A stretch of DNA of 64,000 nucleotides, taken from the NCBI GenBank assembly GCA_015061955.1, contig SUVO01000002.1, positions 94,633-158,632 of the forward strand, given 5' to 3'. This DNA is from Verrucomicrobiaceae bacterium. GTDB taxonomy: Bacteria; Verrucomicrobiota; Verrucomicrobiia; Opitutales; Intestinicryptomonadaceae. Shown here in pieces: positions 16,751 through 26,764 of the stretch. The notes below the pieces were generated by a model. The model ran no database searches, was not told where the DNA came from, and worked only from the letters and a program-made list of their open reading frames with translations. How positions within the stretch are numbered: position 1 is the stretch's first letter; every line of letters starts with the position of its first letter. The translations under genes were made by a program, and so were the position numbers.

Positions 16751-18562
16751 ATGAGAGTTTATTTATTACTAAAATTATTGTTGTTTTTTGTTTTGGCTGT
16801 GAATTGTTTGGCACAACCAAAGTCGAAATATAATGTGAAAGAAGTAGAAGTAGATGCCGATTTTCTACTTATTCCGATAAGTGCGCAATCTAATTATCGC
16901 GAAATAAAAATAACTGCTGAAGACGAATCTGTTATAATGAACGAAGCAGTTATGTTGGCTACGGGAAAAGGTCAGTGGTATGCGCCCATAGATGTTTCTA
17001 AATACAAAGGGCAAAAGTTGAAAGTTGCGTATCGCAACGATGATTTTATTGGCGAACCTATTATACTTTTAGGCGATGGTTTATTTCAACACGATTACTC
17101 TAAAGATATAGGTAGACCAAAGTTTCATATAACAGCAACCAATGGTATTCTTGGCGCATCGAGTGGTTTGTGTTATTTCAATGGCAATTACTATGCGTAT
17201 ATATTGCAAAATCCTAAATTATTTTCGGCTAATGGTACGTTTAATTTGTGCTTGTGGAAGAGTTCCGATTTAGTTAATTGGAGTGTTGTGCAATCGGCTG
17301 ATCTATTGAAGAGTGTTATTAAAGCTCCATCAAGCGTGTATGTTGATAAATCTAACAAAAGTAAATTATTTAGTATCAATGAGCATGGCTTGATTTTTGC
17401 ATGTACAAACGAAAATAATAATACATTTATTGCGTTTGCATCGGATCCTACTAAAATAAAACCATATAACAATGCAAGTCCTGTTCTTGAGGGCGAAGGG
17501 AAATGGCCATATATTTTCTATAATGAAGATGCTAAATTGTGGACTATTTTGCGTACGGAAACTCTTGCAAATGGTAAAGGTGTAGTTGCTATTTATGTTT
17601 CTGAAGATTTTAAGAAATGGGAGAAAACATCGACTGCATTTTCAGATATAGGTGATTCTAACGTAAATTTATTTAAACTTGATGTAATAGGCAAGGGCAA
17701 TGAACAAAAATGGGTAATGCTATCTGGCGAAGGTAAATACATTGTTGGCGATTTTGATGGCAGAACGTTTAAACAAACATCTCCTAAAGCTTTGCGTATA
17801 TTTAGTGGTACGGTATCGTTTGTTCAGGTTTGGAACAATGTTGTTAATAATCAAATTTTGGCAACTGCAACAATAGAACAACCTATATCGGTTATGCGTC
17901 ATATAAAACAAGGATTTATAAATACGTTGAGTATTCCATGGCATCTTTCATTGGTTCGTGTAAGCGATGGTCAAATACAGTTGCGTGCAAATATACCTGA
18001 ACAAATTATGGAGCACACTGGAATTACTACCGATGTTGCAGGTGCCGAAATGACATTCTACTCAAATACGTTTATAGTCCCTAATGCATACGGTAATTAT
18101 TGTATTTACGATGGTATTTTTGAAGTAGATAAAACTCTTGCAGTAAGTGTTGAAGTTGGTGTTGGTGCTTTTGGTTATAGTATGCAAAATTCGCAATACT
18201 TTATGCGACGCTTAACAAACGAGTTTGGTCGTTGGGATATGCCGGTTGCTCGCAAGTTGATGTTTATTCCATTTAAAGCTGTAGTTGATTCGTATTCAGT
18301 GGAATTTCAATGGTTAGCTGGCGATATTATTTTAATGATGGGCGATTCTTTTATAAATGAGAATCAAACAGTAAAAGTTGGGGCAGTAGGAGATACGAGA
18401 ATTAAAGAACTAAAAATGTTGCCAATCTTTAAAAGCAAAGTAAAGGATTTGCGAAATGCCATTTTAGAAATGTACAAACAGTCTTCTATTGAAAATAACT
18501 CTCAAAAGCCTGAGGCTGAAAATACAGCTAATCCAAGTAGTTCAACTCAACAAAAACAATAA
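16751..18562 (+). CDS. Exported GH32-like five-bladed propeller protein lacking the catalytic acids
   Basis: A 603-residue protein with a signal peptide (residues 1-22, ending CLAQ). The ATG at 16751 is chosen; the in-frame TTG at 16736 would add five residues before the signal. The layout follows levanase/sucrase GH32 proteins: RPKFH (122-126), LWKSSDLVNWS, and KWVMLSGEGKYIVGDFDGRTF near 320-340. All three catalytic positions are replaced. The WMNDPNG block reads ILGASSG (133-139), so the nucleophile Asp is Ala136. The RDP block reads KWP (251-253). The WECPDLF block reads DSNVNLF (302-308). It is probably a non-hydrolytic relative or a binding protein. It follows the rhaA terminator, so is its own unit. 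Confidence 0.7.
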   Translation: MRVYLLLKLLLFFVLAVNCLAQPKSKYNVKEVEVDADFLLIPISAQSNYREIKITAEDESVIMNEAVMLATGKGQWYAPIDVSKYKGQKLKVAYRNDDFIGEPIILLGDGLFQHDYSKDIGRPKFHITATNGILGASSGLCYFNGNYYAYILQNPKLFSANGTFNLCLWKSSDLVNWSVVQSADLLKSVIKAPSSVYVDKSNKSKLFSINEHGLIFACTNENNNTFIAFASDPTKIKPYNNASPVLEGEGKWPYIFYNEDAKLWTILRTETLANGKGVVAIYVSEDFKKWEKTSTAFSDIGDSNVNLFKLDVIGKGNEQKWVMLSGEGKYIVGDFDGRTFKQTSPKALRIFSGTVSFVQVWNNVVNNQILATATIEQPISVMRHIKQGFINTLSIPWHLSLVRVSDGQIQLRANIPEQIMEHTGITTDVAGAEMTFYSNTFIVPNAYGNYCIYDGIFEVDKTLAVSVEVGVGAFGYSMQNSQYFMRRLTNEFGRWDMPVARKLMFIPFKAVVDSYSVEFQWLAGDIILMMGDSFINENQTVKVGAVGDTRIKELKMLPIFKSKVKDLRNAILEMYKQSSIENNSQKPEAENTANPSSSTQQKQ

Positions 18563-18572
18563 AACAATTAGT

Positions 18573-19349
18573 ATGTTTTTTCAAATAATAGAAAGCTCAA
18601 GTTCTGGTAATAGCTCATTTTTGGAATGCGATGGTGTTAGAATTTTAATTGATGCTGGTGTTGGCATAACTAAAATAAAGAAATTTTTAAATTCTAGAAA
18701 TCTAAAACTGGATGACTTAGACGGCGTTTTTATTACACACGATCACAGCGACCATGTTGGTTCTTTAAAAAGTTTTGAAAACTCGGGCGTCAAAATATAT
18801 GCAAATCGCCCAACTGCCGAAGGTGTTCAATACAAATTACCAAAAACTAAAAATCTAAACTGGAATTTATTTGAAACTGGATGCCAGTTCGATTTTTACG
18901 GTATTGATGTTTTAACTTTTTCAATTCCTCATGATACTAGTGATCCTGTTGGATTTTCGTTTTGTCATAACAATACGCGTTTAGTTTATATAACAGATAT
19001 TGGCAAACCAACTCATTCAATTCGCGATATTGTTTCGAGCGCCGATATTCTTGTTTTAGAAAGTAATTATTGCCCTGTAATGCTACAACGCTCAACTCGA
19101 CCTCAATATCTCAAAGACAGAATTATGGGTAGTTGGGGGCACTTATCTAATGCCGACGCCATAGATATTTTGCATCATTGTAATTCTAACGTAAAGCGAA
19201 TTTATCTATCGCACATATCTCGCGAATGTAATAACATTGATCACATAAACAATCTTCTTTTATCGAGTGATTTAAATGCAACTTTACTTGAAAAAGTTGA
19301 AATAGTTTCACCTTTTTCAACTTTGAGTTCTTGTTTCGAAATTCTATAA
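18573..19349 (+). CDS. YycJ/WalJ-type metallo-beta-lactamase-fold hydrolase
   Basis: A 258-residue cytoplasmic MBL-fold protein. The start at 18573 is chosen because the family begins with the strand FQIIESSSSGNSSFLE; an upstream in-frame start at 18489 would overlap the preceding gene. The metal motif THDHSDHVG lies near residue 57; further ligands appear in SIPHDTSDPVGF, ITDIGK and YLSHISREC. Members such as YycJ/WalJ are linked to DNA repair as exonucleases; the exact substrate here is inferred only from the family. It lies 10 bases after the GH32-like gene, so may be co-transcribed. Confidence 0.8.
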   Translation: MFFQIIESSSSGNSSFLECDGVRILIDAGVGITKIKKFLNSRNLKLDDLDGVFITHDHSDHVGSLKSFENSGVKIYANRPTAEGVQYKLPKTKNLNWNLFETGCQFDFYGIDVLTFSIPHDTSDPVGFSFCHNNTRLVYITDIGKPTHSIRDIVSSADILVLESNYCPVMLQRSTRPQYLKDRIMGSWGHLSNADAIDILHHCNSNVKRIYLSHISRECNNIDHINNLLLSSDLNATLLEKVEIVSPFSTLSSCFEIL

Positions 19350-19411
19350 CTTTTATCTTTTTTTACATACTTAAAAAATAAAATAAGCTAAGTATTTCTT
19401 GTATATAGCAC

Positions 19412-19446
19412 AAAAAAAAGACCGATTTTCATCGGTCTTTTTTTTT
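19412..19446. terminator. Bidirectional terminator
   Basis: AAAAGACCGAT and ATCGGTCTTTT form a perfect stem around a TTTC loop with A and T runs on both sides, placed between the convergent YycJ-like and porin genes. Confidence 0.85.
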
Positions 19447-19461
19447 GTTATTAAACTATAA

Positions 19462-20637
19462 TTAGTATCTCAACGAAGCACTAATTGTGAGGAGGTGCTG
19501 GTTGTAGTTAGCACTTTCAATTTCATCACAATTGTTGTTGAGGTAGTTGTAGTTGAAGCTGAGTGTTACGAACTTGTTTGGAACATACGAAATACCAACT
19601 CTTGTCCATACTGTTTCGTCTTTTCTGTCGATAAGTTCGTAATCAGCAACTCTGTATGTCAAGCTTGCTGTACCAATAATCTTTGGATTGAAGTAGTAGT
19701 TCAATCCACCTTCGCACAATGTATTGATGTAAGAATAACGTGTAGCACTGCTACCGAAGTCTCTTAATGCTCTTACATAAACGCCCAACTTTTCAGTAAC
19801 TTCGTAACCAAATTTTATGTTACCTGATAATGTTGTATCATCTCCCTGAGTTGAACCATAATCACGATATTGTGCACCCAAGTAAGCTTCACATGTGAGC
19901 TTTGGAGCAATTTCACCGTTAACTGTTACGCCAAAGAAGTGGTCGTTTCTTTCTTCGCCCCAGTTTGCAACTGCAGGACCATCGAAATAATCAGTCAAGC
20001 GATATTGATACGACAAACCAACAGCAATCTTTTGTGTTACTCTGTAAAGTACGCTTACTGGAAGTGAGAATATATCATAGCTTGAATAAATATCATTCCA
20101 CTTGTGAATATATTCTGTTCTTGTCCAATCAAAGCCGAGTGTACCATATACTTTTTCTGAGAAATCGTACGAACCTTTTACACCAGCTTTCCAAAGATTA
20201 TAGCTAATGAGGTCTTTTTCAATTACGCCTGTACCCCAAATCAAGTCAGAATCATTCTGATACATTTGGTCAAACGAGAAATATGCACGAACATTCCAGT
20301 TAGCTTCAACATACGATGCGTTTGCCAATATGTGTGCCAAGTTGTTGTCAAATTCTTTATGATCTACATATCTTGTGATATCTTCATAGAATTTGATGTT
20401 TGCCTTGAACTTGCTTGTGCGACCATAGTCTACTTCACCACCCAAACGCAATGTGCCCGAGTAGTCTTCAAACTTTTTATTTTCACCACCAGAAGCATAA
20501 GTGATGTTTGAATTATAGTTACCTATAACAGAACCGCGGAAGAATATATCCATTTGGTCTCCCACTGTTACGAGAGGTGCTGCATTTACAGCCATTGCAA
20601 ATGCAGATAGCAACGATGTTAGTACGATTTTTTTCAT
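19462..20637 (-). CDS. Outer-membrane beta-barrel (porin-like) protein
   Basis: A 391-residue exported protein with signal peptide MKKIVLTSLLSAFAMAVNAA. The rest is dense in alternating aromatic/polar strands (for example GVYVRALRDFGSS, FVTLSFNYNYLNN) and ends ISASLRY, a terminal aromatic residue as expected for BAM-inserted barrels. It resembles the putative beta-barrel porin family often found in Verrucomicrobiota and Planctomycetota. Likely role: a general or sugar-permeable outer-membrane channel; substrate unknown. It has its own promoter region (190 bases shared with the divergent TPR gene) and terminator. Confidence 0.8.
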   Translation of the reverse strand: MKKIVLTSLLSAFAMAVNAAPLVTVGDQMDIFFRGSVIGNYNSNITYASGGENKKFEDYSGTLRLGGEVDYGRTSKFKANIKFYEDITRYVDHKEFDNNLAHILANASYVEANWNVRAYFSFDQMYQNDSDLIWGTGVIEKDLISYNLWKAGVKGSYDFSEKVYGTLGFDWTRTEYIHKWNDIYSSYDIFSLPVSVLYRVTQKIAVGLSYQYRLTDYFDGPAVANWGEERNDHFFGVTVNGEIAPKLTCEAYLGAQYRDYGSTQGDDTTLSGNIKFGYEVTEKLGVYVRALRDFGSSATRYSYINTLCEGGLNYYFNPKIIGTASLTYRVADYELIDRKDETVWTRVGISYVPNKFVTLSFNYNYLNNNCDEIESANYNQHLLTISASLRY

Positions 20638-20827
20638 GATATTGAATTTTTAGTTTATATTGAAATATTAAATTTTGGGTAAATTTTTTATCAAATTAAG
20701 GCTATTCTTTCTTGTTTATAAATAATTGTCAAGTTTTTTTACAACATATTTTACAAAATATTATACTTGAAAAAAGTGCATATTATGTATTTCTTTTAAC
20801 AGATAAATATATACCCCAGTTAAGTTT

Positions 20828-22531
20828 ATGAACAAAAATATTGATAAAAATAATAAAAGTAGTGTTTCGGTCTTTTTTGGTCTTGCAAGACGCGAGTGCA
20901 ATGAACATGGCAATTGGTCTTTTAGAATAGTATGGATTAACGTTCTTCTTTGGCTCGTTTCGCTTGCAGTTATAGCATATCTTACTTTATCGGTAGTTAT
21001 ATTTTGTTTCTTTAAATATTTTAGAGATTATGCCGACATTTCTTTTGTAGATGCTATGAAAGTTCCATTTGCTCGGGCAGAGCATCGCGAAAAAATGGGC
21101 GAGTACAATATAAAATGTGCAAAAGAGTTTCTTAAAGAAGGTAAAGTTCGCGAAGCATATGCATCATTGGTTGCCGGATGTGCGAGATCACCAAAGAATC
21201 TCGAAGGCGTAAAAATGCTTTCAGAGTTTTATTTAGTGCTTTTTAAACGTCCCGACAGAGCTATTGAAACTTTAGAACGAAGCCTCACTTATGCTGTAAA
21301 CGATGTTCATTATATTCGTTTGTATATGAAAGTTTTGATGGATCAAACTGAAGATGCTCGTTTGATTAGCGTTGGTGAAAAACTTTTGAAATTGCCAACT
21401 CTTACAAATAACGATGTAAAAATGTATTTGGCTATGGCATTATCTACTGTGTATGCATACCATGGTAATTACGAAAAATCGAAAGAATTTATAATAAAGT
21501 TTAAACTTGAAAAAACTCTTCCAGGTATTTTACGTTTGTCGAAAAATCAATGGGAACTCGGTAATCGTAACGAGGCTATTCAAATTCTTGCCGACAACAT
21601 AAATTTCCCTCAAAATAAAGAGGCAATTTATGCTTTGCTTGTAAATTACTACATAGCTATGAAAGATTTTGAAACTGCACGCAAATACTCTATGTTGCGT
21701 TCATTAGAAAATCCATTTTCAATGGAACAGAGAATGGAATATCTTACACTTCTTAAAAGAAGTGGCGATATTGAAGGCGTAAAGCGCGATATGGAAATAT
21801 TCTTCAATAATTATCAAGACGACAACAGAAGTATGTTATATTTGGCGAATTTTGCTGCCGATATTGGCGATTTGAAATTTATGCGTCGTATTTACGATTT
21901 AGCTTTGCGCAAAGATTTTACAATAGCTCCATATTGTTTGCTTTTGTTAGAAACAACCATTATTCAAGGCGATTATAAGGCTGCTGTTGCGTTTGTTGAA
22001 GATATAATGAAAACAAAACCAAAGTGGAAAGATCGCCACGAAGATGTTATTTTATGTTTGCGCGCAGTTGCTTATTATGCAGTTGGAAACTCTAATATGG
22101 CAGATATTCTTGTAAACGATATTTTAAAACGCAATACGATTTCTGCTAAGGTTATGATTGCAACTGCCAGAATGTTCGATAAGCTTAATGCACATCAAAT
22201 TTCATTGCAGATATTAGATAGAGCTTGTTCTTTGTATCCAAAGCATCAGCTTGCTCTTACTCGTTTAATTCAGGCTGAATTGAAAATTGGTATTTCTACA
22301 AACTTACATACTAATGTTTCAAAGCTTTTAAAAATGCGTCGTCCTCCACGAGAACTTATTGCTGAAGCCCGTGTAAATATTTGTAGCGATAAATTTGTAT
22401 TTGCATCTGAACGAGCAAATATAATAAAAGAAATCGACTATCTTATGAATAATAAAGATGGCAAAGCTTTCTCTGATTCTGCCGACAGTGTAGATCATGA
22501 TCGCTTAATAGACGCAGATTTAAATTTCTAA
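20828..22531 (+). CDS. Membrane-anchored TPR-repeat protein, function unknown
   Basis: A 567-residue protein with a short cytoplasmic N-terminus, one transmembrane helix (about residues 34-62), and a long helical region with TPR-like repeats (CAKEFLKEGKVREAYASLVAGC, NRNEAIQILADN, HQISLQILDRAC). No catalytic motif is seen. It probably acts as a periplasmic or cytoplasmic scaffold tethered to the inner membrane. Divergent from the porin gene. No Shine-Dalgarno-like sequence precedes the ATG. I do not recognise a named family. Confidence 0.7.
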   Translation: MNKNIDKNNKSSVSVFFGLARRECNEHGNWSFRIVWINVLLWLVSLAVIAYLTLSVVIFCFFKYFRDYADISFVDAMKVPFARAEHREKMGEYNIKCAKEFLKEGKVREAYASLVAGCARSPKNLEGVKMLSEFYLVLFKRPDRAIETLERSLTYAVNDVHYIRLYMKVLMDQTEDARLISVGEKLLKLPTLTNNDVKMYLAMALSTVYAYHGNYEKSKEFIIKFKLEKTLPGILRLSKNQWELGNRNEAIQILADNINFPQNKEAIYALLVNYYIAMKDFETARKYSMLRSLENPFSMEQRMEYLTLLKRSGDIEGVKRDMEIFFNNYQDDNRSMLYLANFAADIGDLKFMRRIYDLALRKDFTIAPYCLLLLETTIIQGDYKAAVAFVEDIMKTKPKWKDRHEDVILCLRAVAYYAVGNSNMADILVNDILKRNTISAKVMIATARMFDKLNAHQISLQILDRACSLYPKHQLALTRLIQAELKIGISTNLHTNVSKLLKMRRPPRELIAEARVNICSDKFVFASERANIIKEIDYLMNNKDGKAFSDSADSVDHDRLIDADLNF

Positions 22532-22555
22532 ATTTAATATATCAAAAAATTTTAT

Positions 22556-22590
22556 ATCAAAGGCAGTTTGAAAAAAACGGCCTTTGATTT
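22556..22590 (+). terminator. Probable terminator after the TPR gene
   Basis: TCAAAGGC (22556-22563) and GCCTTTGA (22579-22586) form an 8-bp stem with a 15-base A-rich loop, followed by TTTT. The loop is long, so the call is moderate. Confidence 0.5.
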
Positions 22591-22607
22591 TATAGAAATA
22601 TTGTAAT

Positions 22608-22982
22608 ATGATGTGGCTTATAGAATGGTTGCCTTATTATAACGATTTGAAACTTGGTGGTCATTTGGCGTGTGCATTTATGGCATCGATACTATCGGGG
22701 TGTTTGTTATTTGGGGTAAATTTAGCATTTAAAGATATGTGTTTCTTTGCTCGTTCTTATGCATTTTCGTTATGGAGTAGTGCTTTGATTTGGGTTTTTC
22801 CTATGTTTTTTACAGAGCAGGGGCGTATTAGAGAATTTCTTTTTTATATAACTATTGTAGTTTCTGTAACAGCAATAAAGTATATATATGGATATAAATT
22901 GAAGAAGTCTTTGCTTTTATGGGTTGCATTTCTCGTCGGACAAGCTTTAGTATTTTTTATGATTTATAAAAAGGTGTTTTAA
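22608..22982 (+). CDS. Small integral membrane protein, function unknown
   Basis: A 124-residue, strongly hydrophobic protein with about four predicted transmembrane helices (roughly residues 18-38, 50-68, 76-90, 101-119). No motif I recognise; the general size and topology recall small VanZ-like or DUF membrane proteins, but nothing specific supports that. Its stop overlaps the start of the M20 peptidase gene (TAATG), so it is translated in the same operon as the peptidase and queD. Confidence 0.65.
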   Translation: MMWLIEWLPYYNDLKLGGHLACAFMASILSGCLLFGVNLAFKDMCFFARSYAFSLWSSALIWVFPMFFTEQGRIREFLFYITIVVSVTAIKYIYGYKLKKSLLLWVAFLVGQALVFFMIYKKVF

Positions 22983-24361
22983 TGGAACTTGATACTGTAA
23001 ATTTTATTTCTGATTTAGTTAAAATTCCGAGTGTATCTGCGATGTCGGAATATGCTCAAGATGTTGCTAAGTGTGCAAATGTGTTGAATGCAAAATTTAG
23101 CGAGTTGGGGTTTGATAGCAAAATAATAAAAACTGATTTGCATCCGATTGTTTTTGCCGAACGTAAAGCAAAAATGGGAAATGCTAAGGTTCGTGTTTTG
23201 TGTTATGGACATTACGATGTTCAACCACCTGATCCTCTCGATAAGTGGACTACTCCACCATTTGAACCAACAATAAAAGACAACAGAATTTGGGGTAGAG
23301 GTACAGCCGATAACAAAGGGCCATTTTCGTGCTTATTGGCTGGCGTAGTTGATTTTTTGAACGCAAATCCAAATGCTCCAATCGACTTTGGCATTATGGT
23401 TGAGGGCGAAGAAGAAATTGGAAGTCCGAGTATGACAAAGTTTATAAAAGAAAATGCTTCGATGATTTCCGATTATGATTTCATCGTTTTAAGCGATACA
23501 TCAAGCCCATCTTCTGAACAAATTGTAATAACTACTGGTTTGCGTGGTACAGGTTCTATTGACGTTGTCTTCAAAGGGGCAAGTACCGATGTGCATTCGG
23601 GTATGTTTGGTGGTGTTATATATAATCCAGTTCAGGCTATGTGCGAAGTTTGTGCATCGTTGCATACTAAAGATGGTTTTGTAAATATTGAAAACTTCTA
23701 CGATGGAATTGGTGCTATTGAAGATTGGGAAAAAGCTGAAATTGATAAATCGCCATTCGATTCTGAAAGCATTAAAAAATTATTGGGTGTTTCAAAACTT
23801 TACAAGCAGGGCGATTACGAGCCTGCTTTAGCTGGTAGGGTATTGCCCACGCTTGAGTTTACTGGTATTGGAGGTGGTTATCAGGGCGAGGGGTCTAAGT
23901 CTGTGATTGCATCGGAATGTTTCTGCAAAATTTCTGTTCGTACAGTTCCACCTCAGAAAACAGAAGATATATTGGAGCTTGTAAAAAAGACAGTTCGCGC
24001 GCGTACTCCAGAGCAGATTAAGGTAGAGTTTATTGAGTACAAGGCAAATGGCGATGGTTATTTTGTAAATCCAAAGCAGTTTGCTAATGACGAACGTGGT
24101 TCTAAACTTTCTAAAGCTTTCAAAGCTGTTGAAGAATGCGTTGAAGGTGTGTTTGGCAAAAAACCATTATTCTTGCGCGAAGGAGCAAGTATTCCATTGA
24201 TTTCCGACATAAAAAAATATACAGGTTTAGATTGTATTATGGTCGGGCTTTTTAATCCAGAAGACAATCTGCATGCCCCCGACGAAAGCTTTAAGCTTTC
24301 TACCATAAAAAACGCAAGCTCATATTATCGCAAATTTTTTGAAAGGATTACAATATGTTAA
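22982..24361 (+). CDS. M20-family metallopeptidase (dipeptidase-like)
   Basis: A 459-residue zinc-dependent amidohydrolase of the ArgE/DapE/CPG2/CNDP family. Metal ligands are visible in [11 protein letters not shown] (His, near residue 80), [13 protein letters not shown] (Asp, near 112), and the catalytic/ligand pair in [10 protein letters not shown] (near 144), with a later HSGMFGG and a C-terminal NLHAPDES histidine. The length and the YGHYDVQP form point to the dipeptidase branch acting on small peptides in the cytoplasm. It overlaps queD by 7 bases. Confidence 0.88.
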   Translation: MELDTVNFISDLVKIPSVSAMSEYAQDVAKCANVLNAKFSELGFDSKIIKTDLHPIVFAERKAKMGNAKVRVLCYGHYDVQPPDPLDKWTTPPFEPTIKDNRIWGRGTADNKGPFSCLLAGVVDFLNANPNAPIDFGIMVEGEEEIGSPSMTKFIKENASMISDYDFIVLSDTSSPSSEQIVITTGLRGTGSIDVVFKGASTDVHSGMFGGVIYNPVQAMCEVCASLHTKDGFVNIENFYDGIGAIEDWEKAEIDKSPFDSESIKKLLGVSKLYKQGDYEPALAGRVLPTLEFTGIGGGYQGEGSKSVIASECFCKISVRTVPPQKTEDILELVKKTVRARTPEQIKVEFIEYKANGDGYFVNPKQFANDERGSKLSKAFKAVEECVEGVFGKKPLFLREGASIPLISDIKKYTGLDCIMVGLFNPEDNLHAPDESFKLSTIKNASSYYRKFFERITIC

Positions 24362-24780
24362 CGTGTAAAAAAACGTACTTCGATATTCCATTTGCTCATC
24401 GTCAGCATTTGCACGATGGTCATTGTTCTTTTGTGCATGGTCACAATTGGGATATTTCAATTACCTTTGCTTGTAGCGATACCGATGAAAATGGTTTTGT
24501 TGTAGATTTTGGCAAAGTAAAGTTTATAAAGAAATGGATAGATGAGCATCTCGACCACGCTTGTATTTTTTCGGAAAGTGATCCTCTTGCGCAAAAAATA
24601 ATTGCGTCGGTTCCAGAGGCTTGGAAAGTTTATTTTGTTCCACAATGTTCTTGCGAAGGATTGGCAAAGCACTTTTTTAGCGTGTTTGATAATCTTGTTA
24701 GGGAACACACAAACAACAGGGCATGGGTTGTTGCAGTGGAAGTTAGCGAAGACAAAAAGAACACTGCAATGTATTCTTAA
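24355..24780 (+). CDS. queD: 6-carboxy-5,6,7,8-tetrahydropterin synthase QueD
   Basis: QueD converts dihydroneopterin triphosphate to 6-carboxytetrahydropterin, the second step toward preQ0 and queuosine. The 141-residue protein carries the zinc histidines and catalytic cysteine in [16 protein letters not shown] (residues about 17-32), [19 protein letters not shown], and a C-terminal [10 protein letters not shown] in the position of the usual PTxEN segment. Length fits QueD. A 6-pyruvoyl-tetrahydropterin synthase role is the alternative; the tgt gene at 9986 makes queuosine synthesis the better reading. AAAGGA lies seven bases upstream of the ATG within the peptidase gene. Confidence 0.88.
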   Translation: MLTCKKTYFDIPFAHRQHLHDGHCSFVHGHNWDISITFACSDTDENGFVVDFGKVKFIKKWIDEHLDHACIFSESDPLAQKIIASVPEAWKVYFVPQCSCEGLAKHFFSVFDNLVREHTNNRAWVVAVEVSEDKKNTAMYS

Positions 24781-24800
24781 TTATCTAATGCTGTTTATAC

Positions 24801-24834
24801 AAAAAAACGAAGGAAATTTCCTTCGTTTTTTTTT
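24801..24834. terminator. Bidirectional terminator
   Basis: AAAACGAAGGAAA and TTTCCTTCGTTTT form a near-continuous palindrome between the convergent queD and hom genes, flanked by A and T runs. Confidence 0.85.
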
Positions 24835-24854
24835 GTTAGTTATTGGTTTTTGCA

Positions 24855-26150
24855 CTAACGGAATATGCGAAGTACAAAAGGTTTATCGAATGTTAAATCC
24901 GATGCTTCAAGATTTTCGCAAGCACGCTTAATTGCTGCTTCGTTTGTTGAATGAGTTGTCAACAACAACCACGCTCTACCTTCTACATCGTGTTTCTTTT
25001 GTTGCAACAATTCGATAGAAATTCCTTCTGATGCAAACACCGACGCCATTGAAGCTAATGCACCTGCTTGGTCTTTTATTTCCAAACGCAAATAAAATTC
25101 TCCACTTATTTCATCGAGTGCTGCAAAATGCAACTTTTCGTCTTTTGCAACCGACAACGCATTCGATGCTCCAGATGTAAGTGTTTTTAATGCATCAGCT
25201 ATATCAGCAATAACAGCACTTGCTGTTGCATCTTGACCTGCTCCACGCCCGATATGGATAGTTCTACCAACAACATCACCATTTAACGCTACTGCATTAT
25301 ATACTTCGTTTACATTAGCAACAACATCTGTAATTGGCAAAATTGCTGGATACACTGCAACCGACAACGAATCGCCATACTTACGAGCCGAGCCTACCAA
25401 CTTTATACGCGAGTTGTTTTCTTTAGCCCAGAGCATATCTTCAAGGCGAATACCACGAATACCCGAAACCAACATATCTTTTTCTGGACTTGCCCAAACA
25501 CCATGAGCCAAATAAGCCAAGATTGATGTTTTATGAGCTGCGTCCCAACCATCGAGGTCGAGCGATTCATCGGCTTCTACGTATCCCAATTTACGTGCAT
25601 CTTCAACTATGGCTTCATATGGTGCATTTTCACGTTCCATACGTGTTAAAATATAGTTGCATGTTCCATTTAAAATTCCATATATATGCGAAAAGCTATT
25701 TGCGACCAACCCTTCACGCAAAATTTTAATAATAGGTATTCCACCTGCTACGCTTGCTTCAAAGAAATATTTACCACCAAATTTTTCGGCAGTTGCAAAA
25801 ATTTCGGCACCATATTTACTTATTACTGCCTTGTTTGCACTAACTACTGCTTTACCTTGTTTTAAGGCGGCAAGCGTTAATTCTAAAGCTTTCCCCGTTC
25901 CACCCATAAGCTCGCAAACGATATCTATTGATGGATCGTTTACTACATCGTATGGATCTTCTGTCATTTGTTCGGCAGTTATTACTATATCGCGTTTCTT
26001 ATTGACATCGCGTACGCATGCTTTTGCCAATTCGTATTTTGCTCCGAAGCGCGACTGCATGTGGTCTTGGTTGTTCTGCAAGTGTTTCCACACTCCTTGA
26101 CCAACTGTACCCATACCTATAAACCCGATTTTATAAATTTTTTGCTCCAT
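24855..26150 (-). CDS. hom: Homoserine dehydrogenase
   Basis: The enzyme reduces aspartate semialdehyde to homoserine for threonine and methionine synthesis. The 431-residue monofunctional form begins with the NAD(P)-binding GFIGMGTVGQGVWKHL, has SANKAVISKYG, the catalytic-domain ILNGTCNYILTRM and DLDGWDAAHKTSILA (catalytic lysine in AHK), and a C-terminal ACT domain from about residue 350 (YLRLEIKDQAGALASMASVF) for feedback control. It is the last gene of a serA-plsY-hom unit; plsY ends two bases upstream. Confidence 0.95.
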   Translation of the reverse strand: MEQKIYKIGFIGMGTVGQGVWKHLQNNQDHMQSRFGAKYELAKACVRDVNKKRDIVITAEQMTEDPYDVVNDPSIDIVCELMGGTGKALELTLAALKQGKAVVSANKAVISKYGAEIFATAEKFGGKYFFEASVAGGIPIIKILREGLVANSFSHIYGILNGTCNYILTRMERENAPYEAIVEDARKLGYVEADESLDLDGWDAAHKTSILAYLAHGVWASPEKDMLVSGIRGIRLEDMLWAKENNSRIKLVGSARKYGDSLSVAVYPAILPITDVVANVNEVYNAVALNGDVVGRTIHIGRGAGQDATASAVIADIADALKTLTSGASNALSVAKDEKLHFAALDEISGEFYLRLEIKDQAGALASMASVFASEGISIELLQQKKHDVEGRAWLLLTTHSTNEAAIKRACENLEASDLTFDKPFVLRIFR

Positions 26151-26152
26151 AA

Positions 26153-26761
26153 CTAAAATCTATTTTCAGTCCCTTTGAGAAGTCGTGATATATTGCTACG
26201 ATGGCGATATACAATTATTACAGCTATTGCAATTGCTACATACAACGCAATAGAATTTCCATAAAAAAATACAGATGAAACGGGCAGAGACACTGCCATT
26301 ACTATCGATGCCAACGACACATATCGGCTTGCGTAAAAAACAATTACCCACAATGCCAAACCTATCAAAATGGGTATAATCATAACGAACAAAAGTCCAC
26401 CAATTGTAACTGCTACACCTTTACCACCTTTAAATTTTATAAAAATTGAAAAGCTATGTCCTATTATTGCTGAGGCTAAGCCAACATATATCAATATTTC
26501 TGGATTATTTAACGATACTCCAAAATATTTAATCCAATACGGAAACGATGCCGCCAAGAAACCTTTTAAGGCATCTAACAAAAAGCACAAATTACCAGCA
26601 AATTTTCCACACGAACGCTTTACGTTTGTAGCTCCTGGATTTCCACTTCCTGCTTTAAAGATATCAACTCCACAACTCTTTGCAATAATCACAGCAAAGG
26701 GGATAGCTCCGAAGAGATATCCCACTAATGCTGTTATGATGTAGTTCAATGAATGTTCCAT
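26153..26761 (-). CDS. plsY: Acyl-phosphate glycerol-3-phosphate acyltransferase PlsY
   Basis: PlsY transfers an acyl group from acyl-phosphate to glycerol-3-phosphate, starting phospholipid synthesis at the inner membrane. The 202-residue protein has about five transmembrane helices and the three PlsY motifs: the N-terminal GYLFGAIPFAVIIAK, KAGSGNPGATNVKRSCGK near residue 36, and FKGGKGVAVTIGG near residue 107. Length is typical. Spacing to serA (3 bases) and hom (2 bases) implies co-transcription. Confidence 0.95.
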   Translation of the reverse strand: MEHSLNYIITALVGYLFGAIPFAVIIAKSCGVDIFKAGSGNPGATNVKRSCGKFAGNLCFLLDALKGFLAASFPYWIKYFGVSLNNPEILIYVGLASAIIGHSFSIFIKFKGGKGVAVTIGGLLFVMIIPILIGLALWVIVFYASRYVSLASIVMAVSLPVSSVFFYGNSIALYVAIAIAVIIVYRHRSNISRLLKGTENRF

Positions 26762-26764
26762 GTA

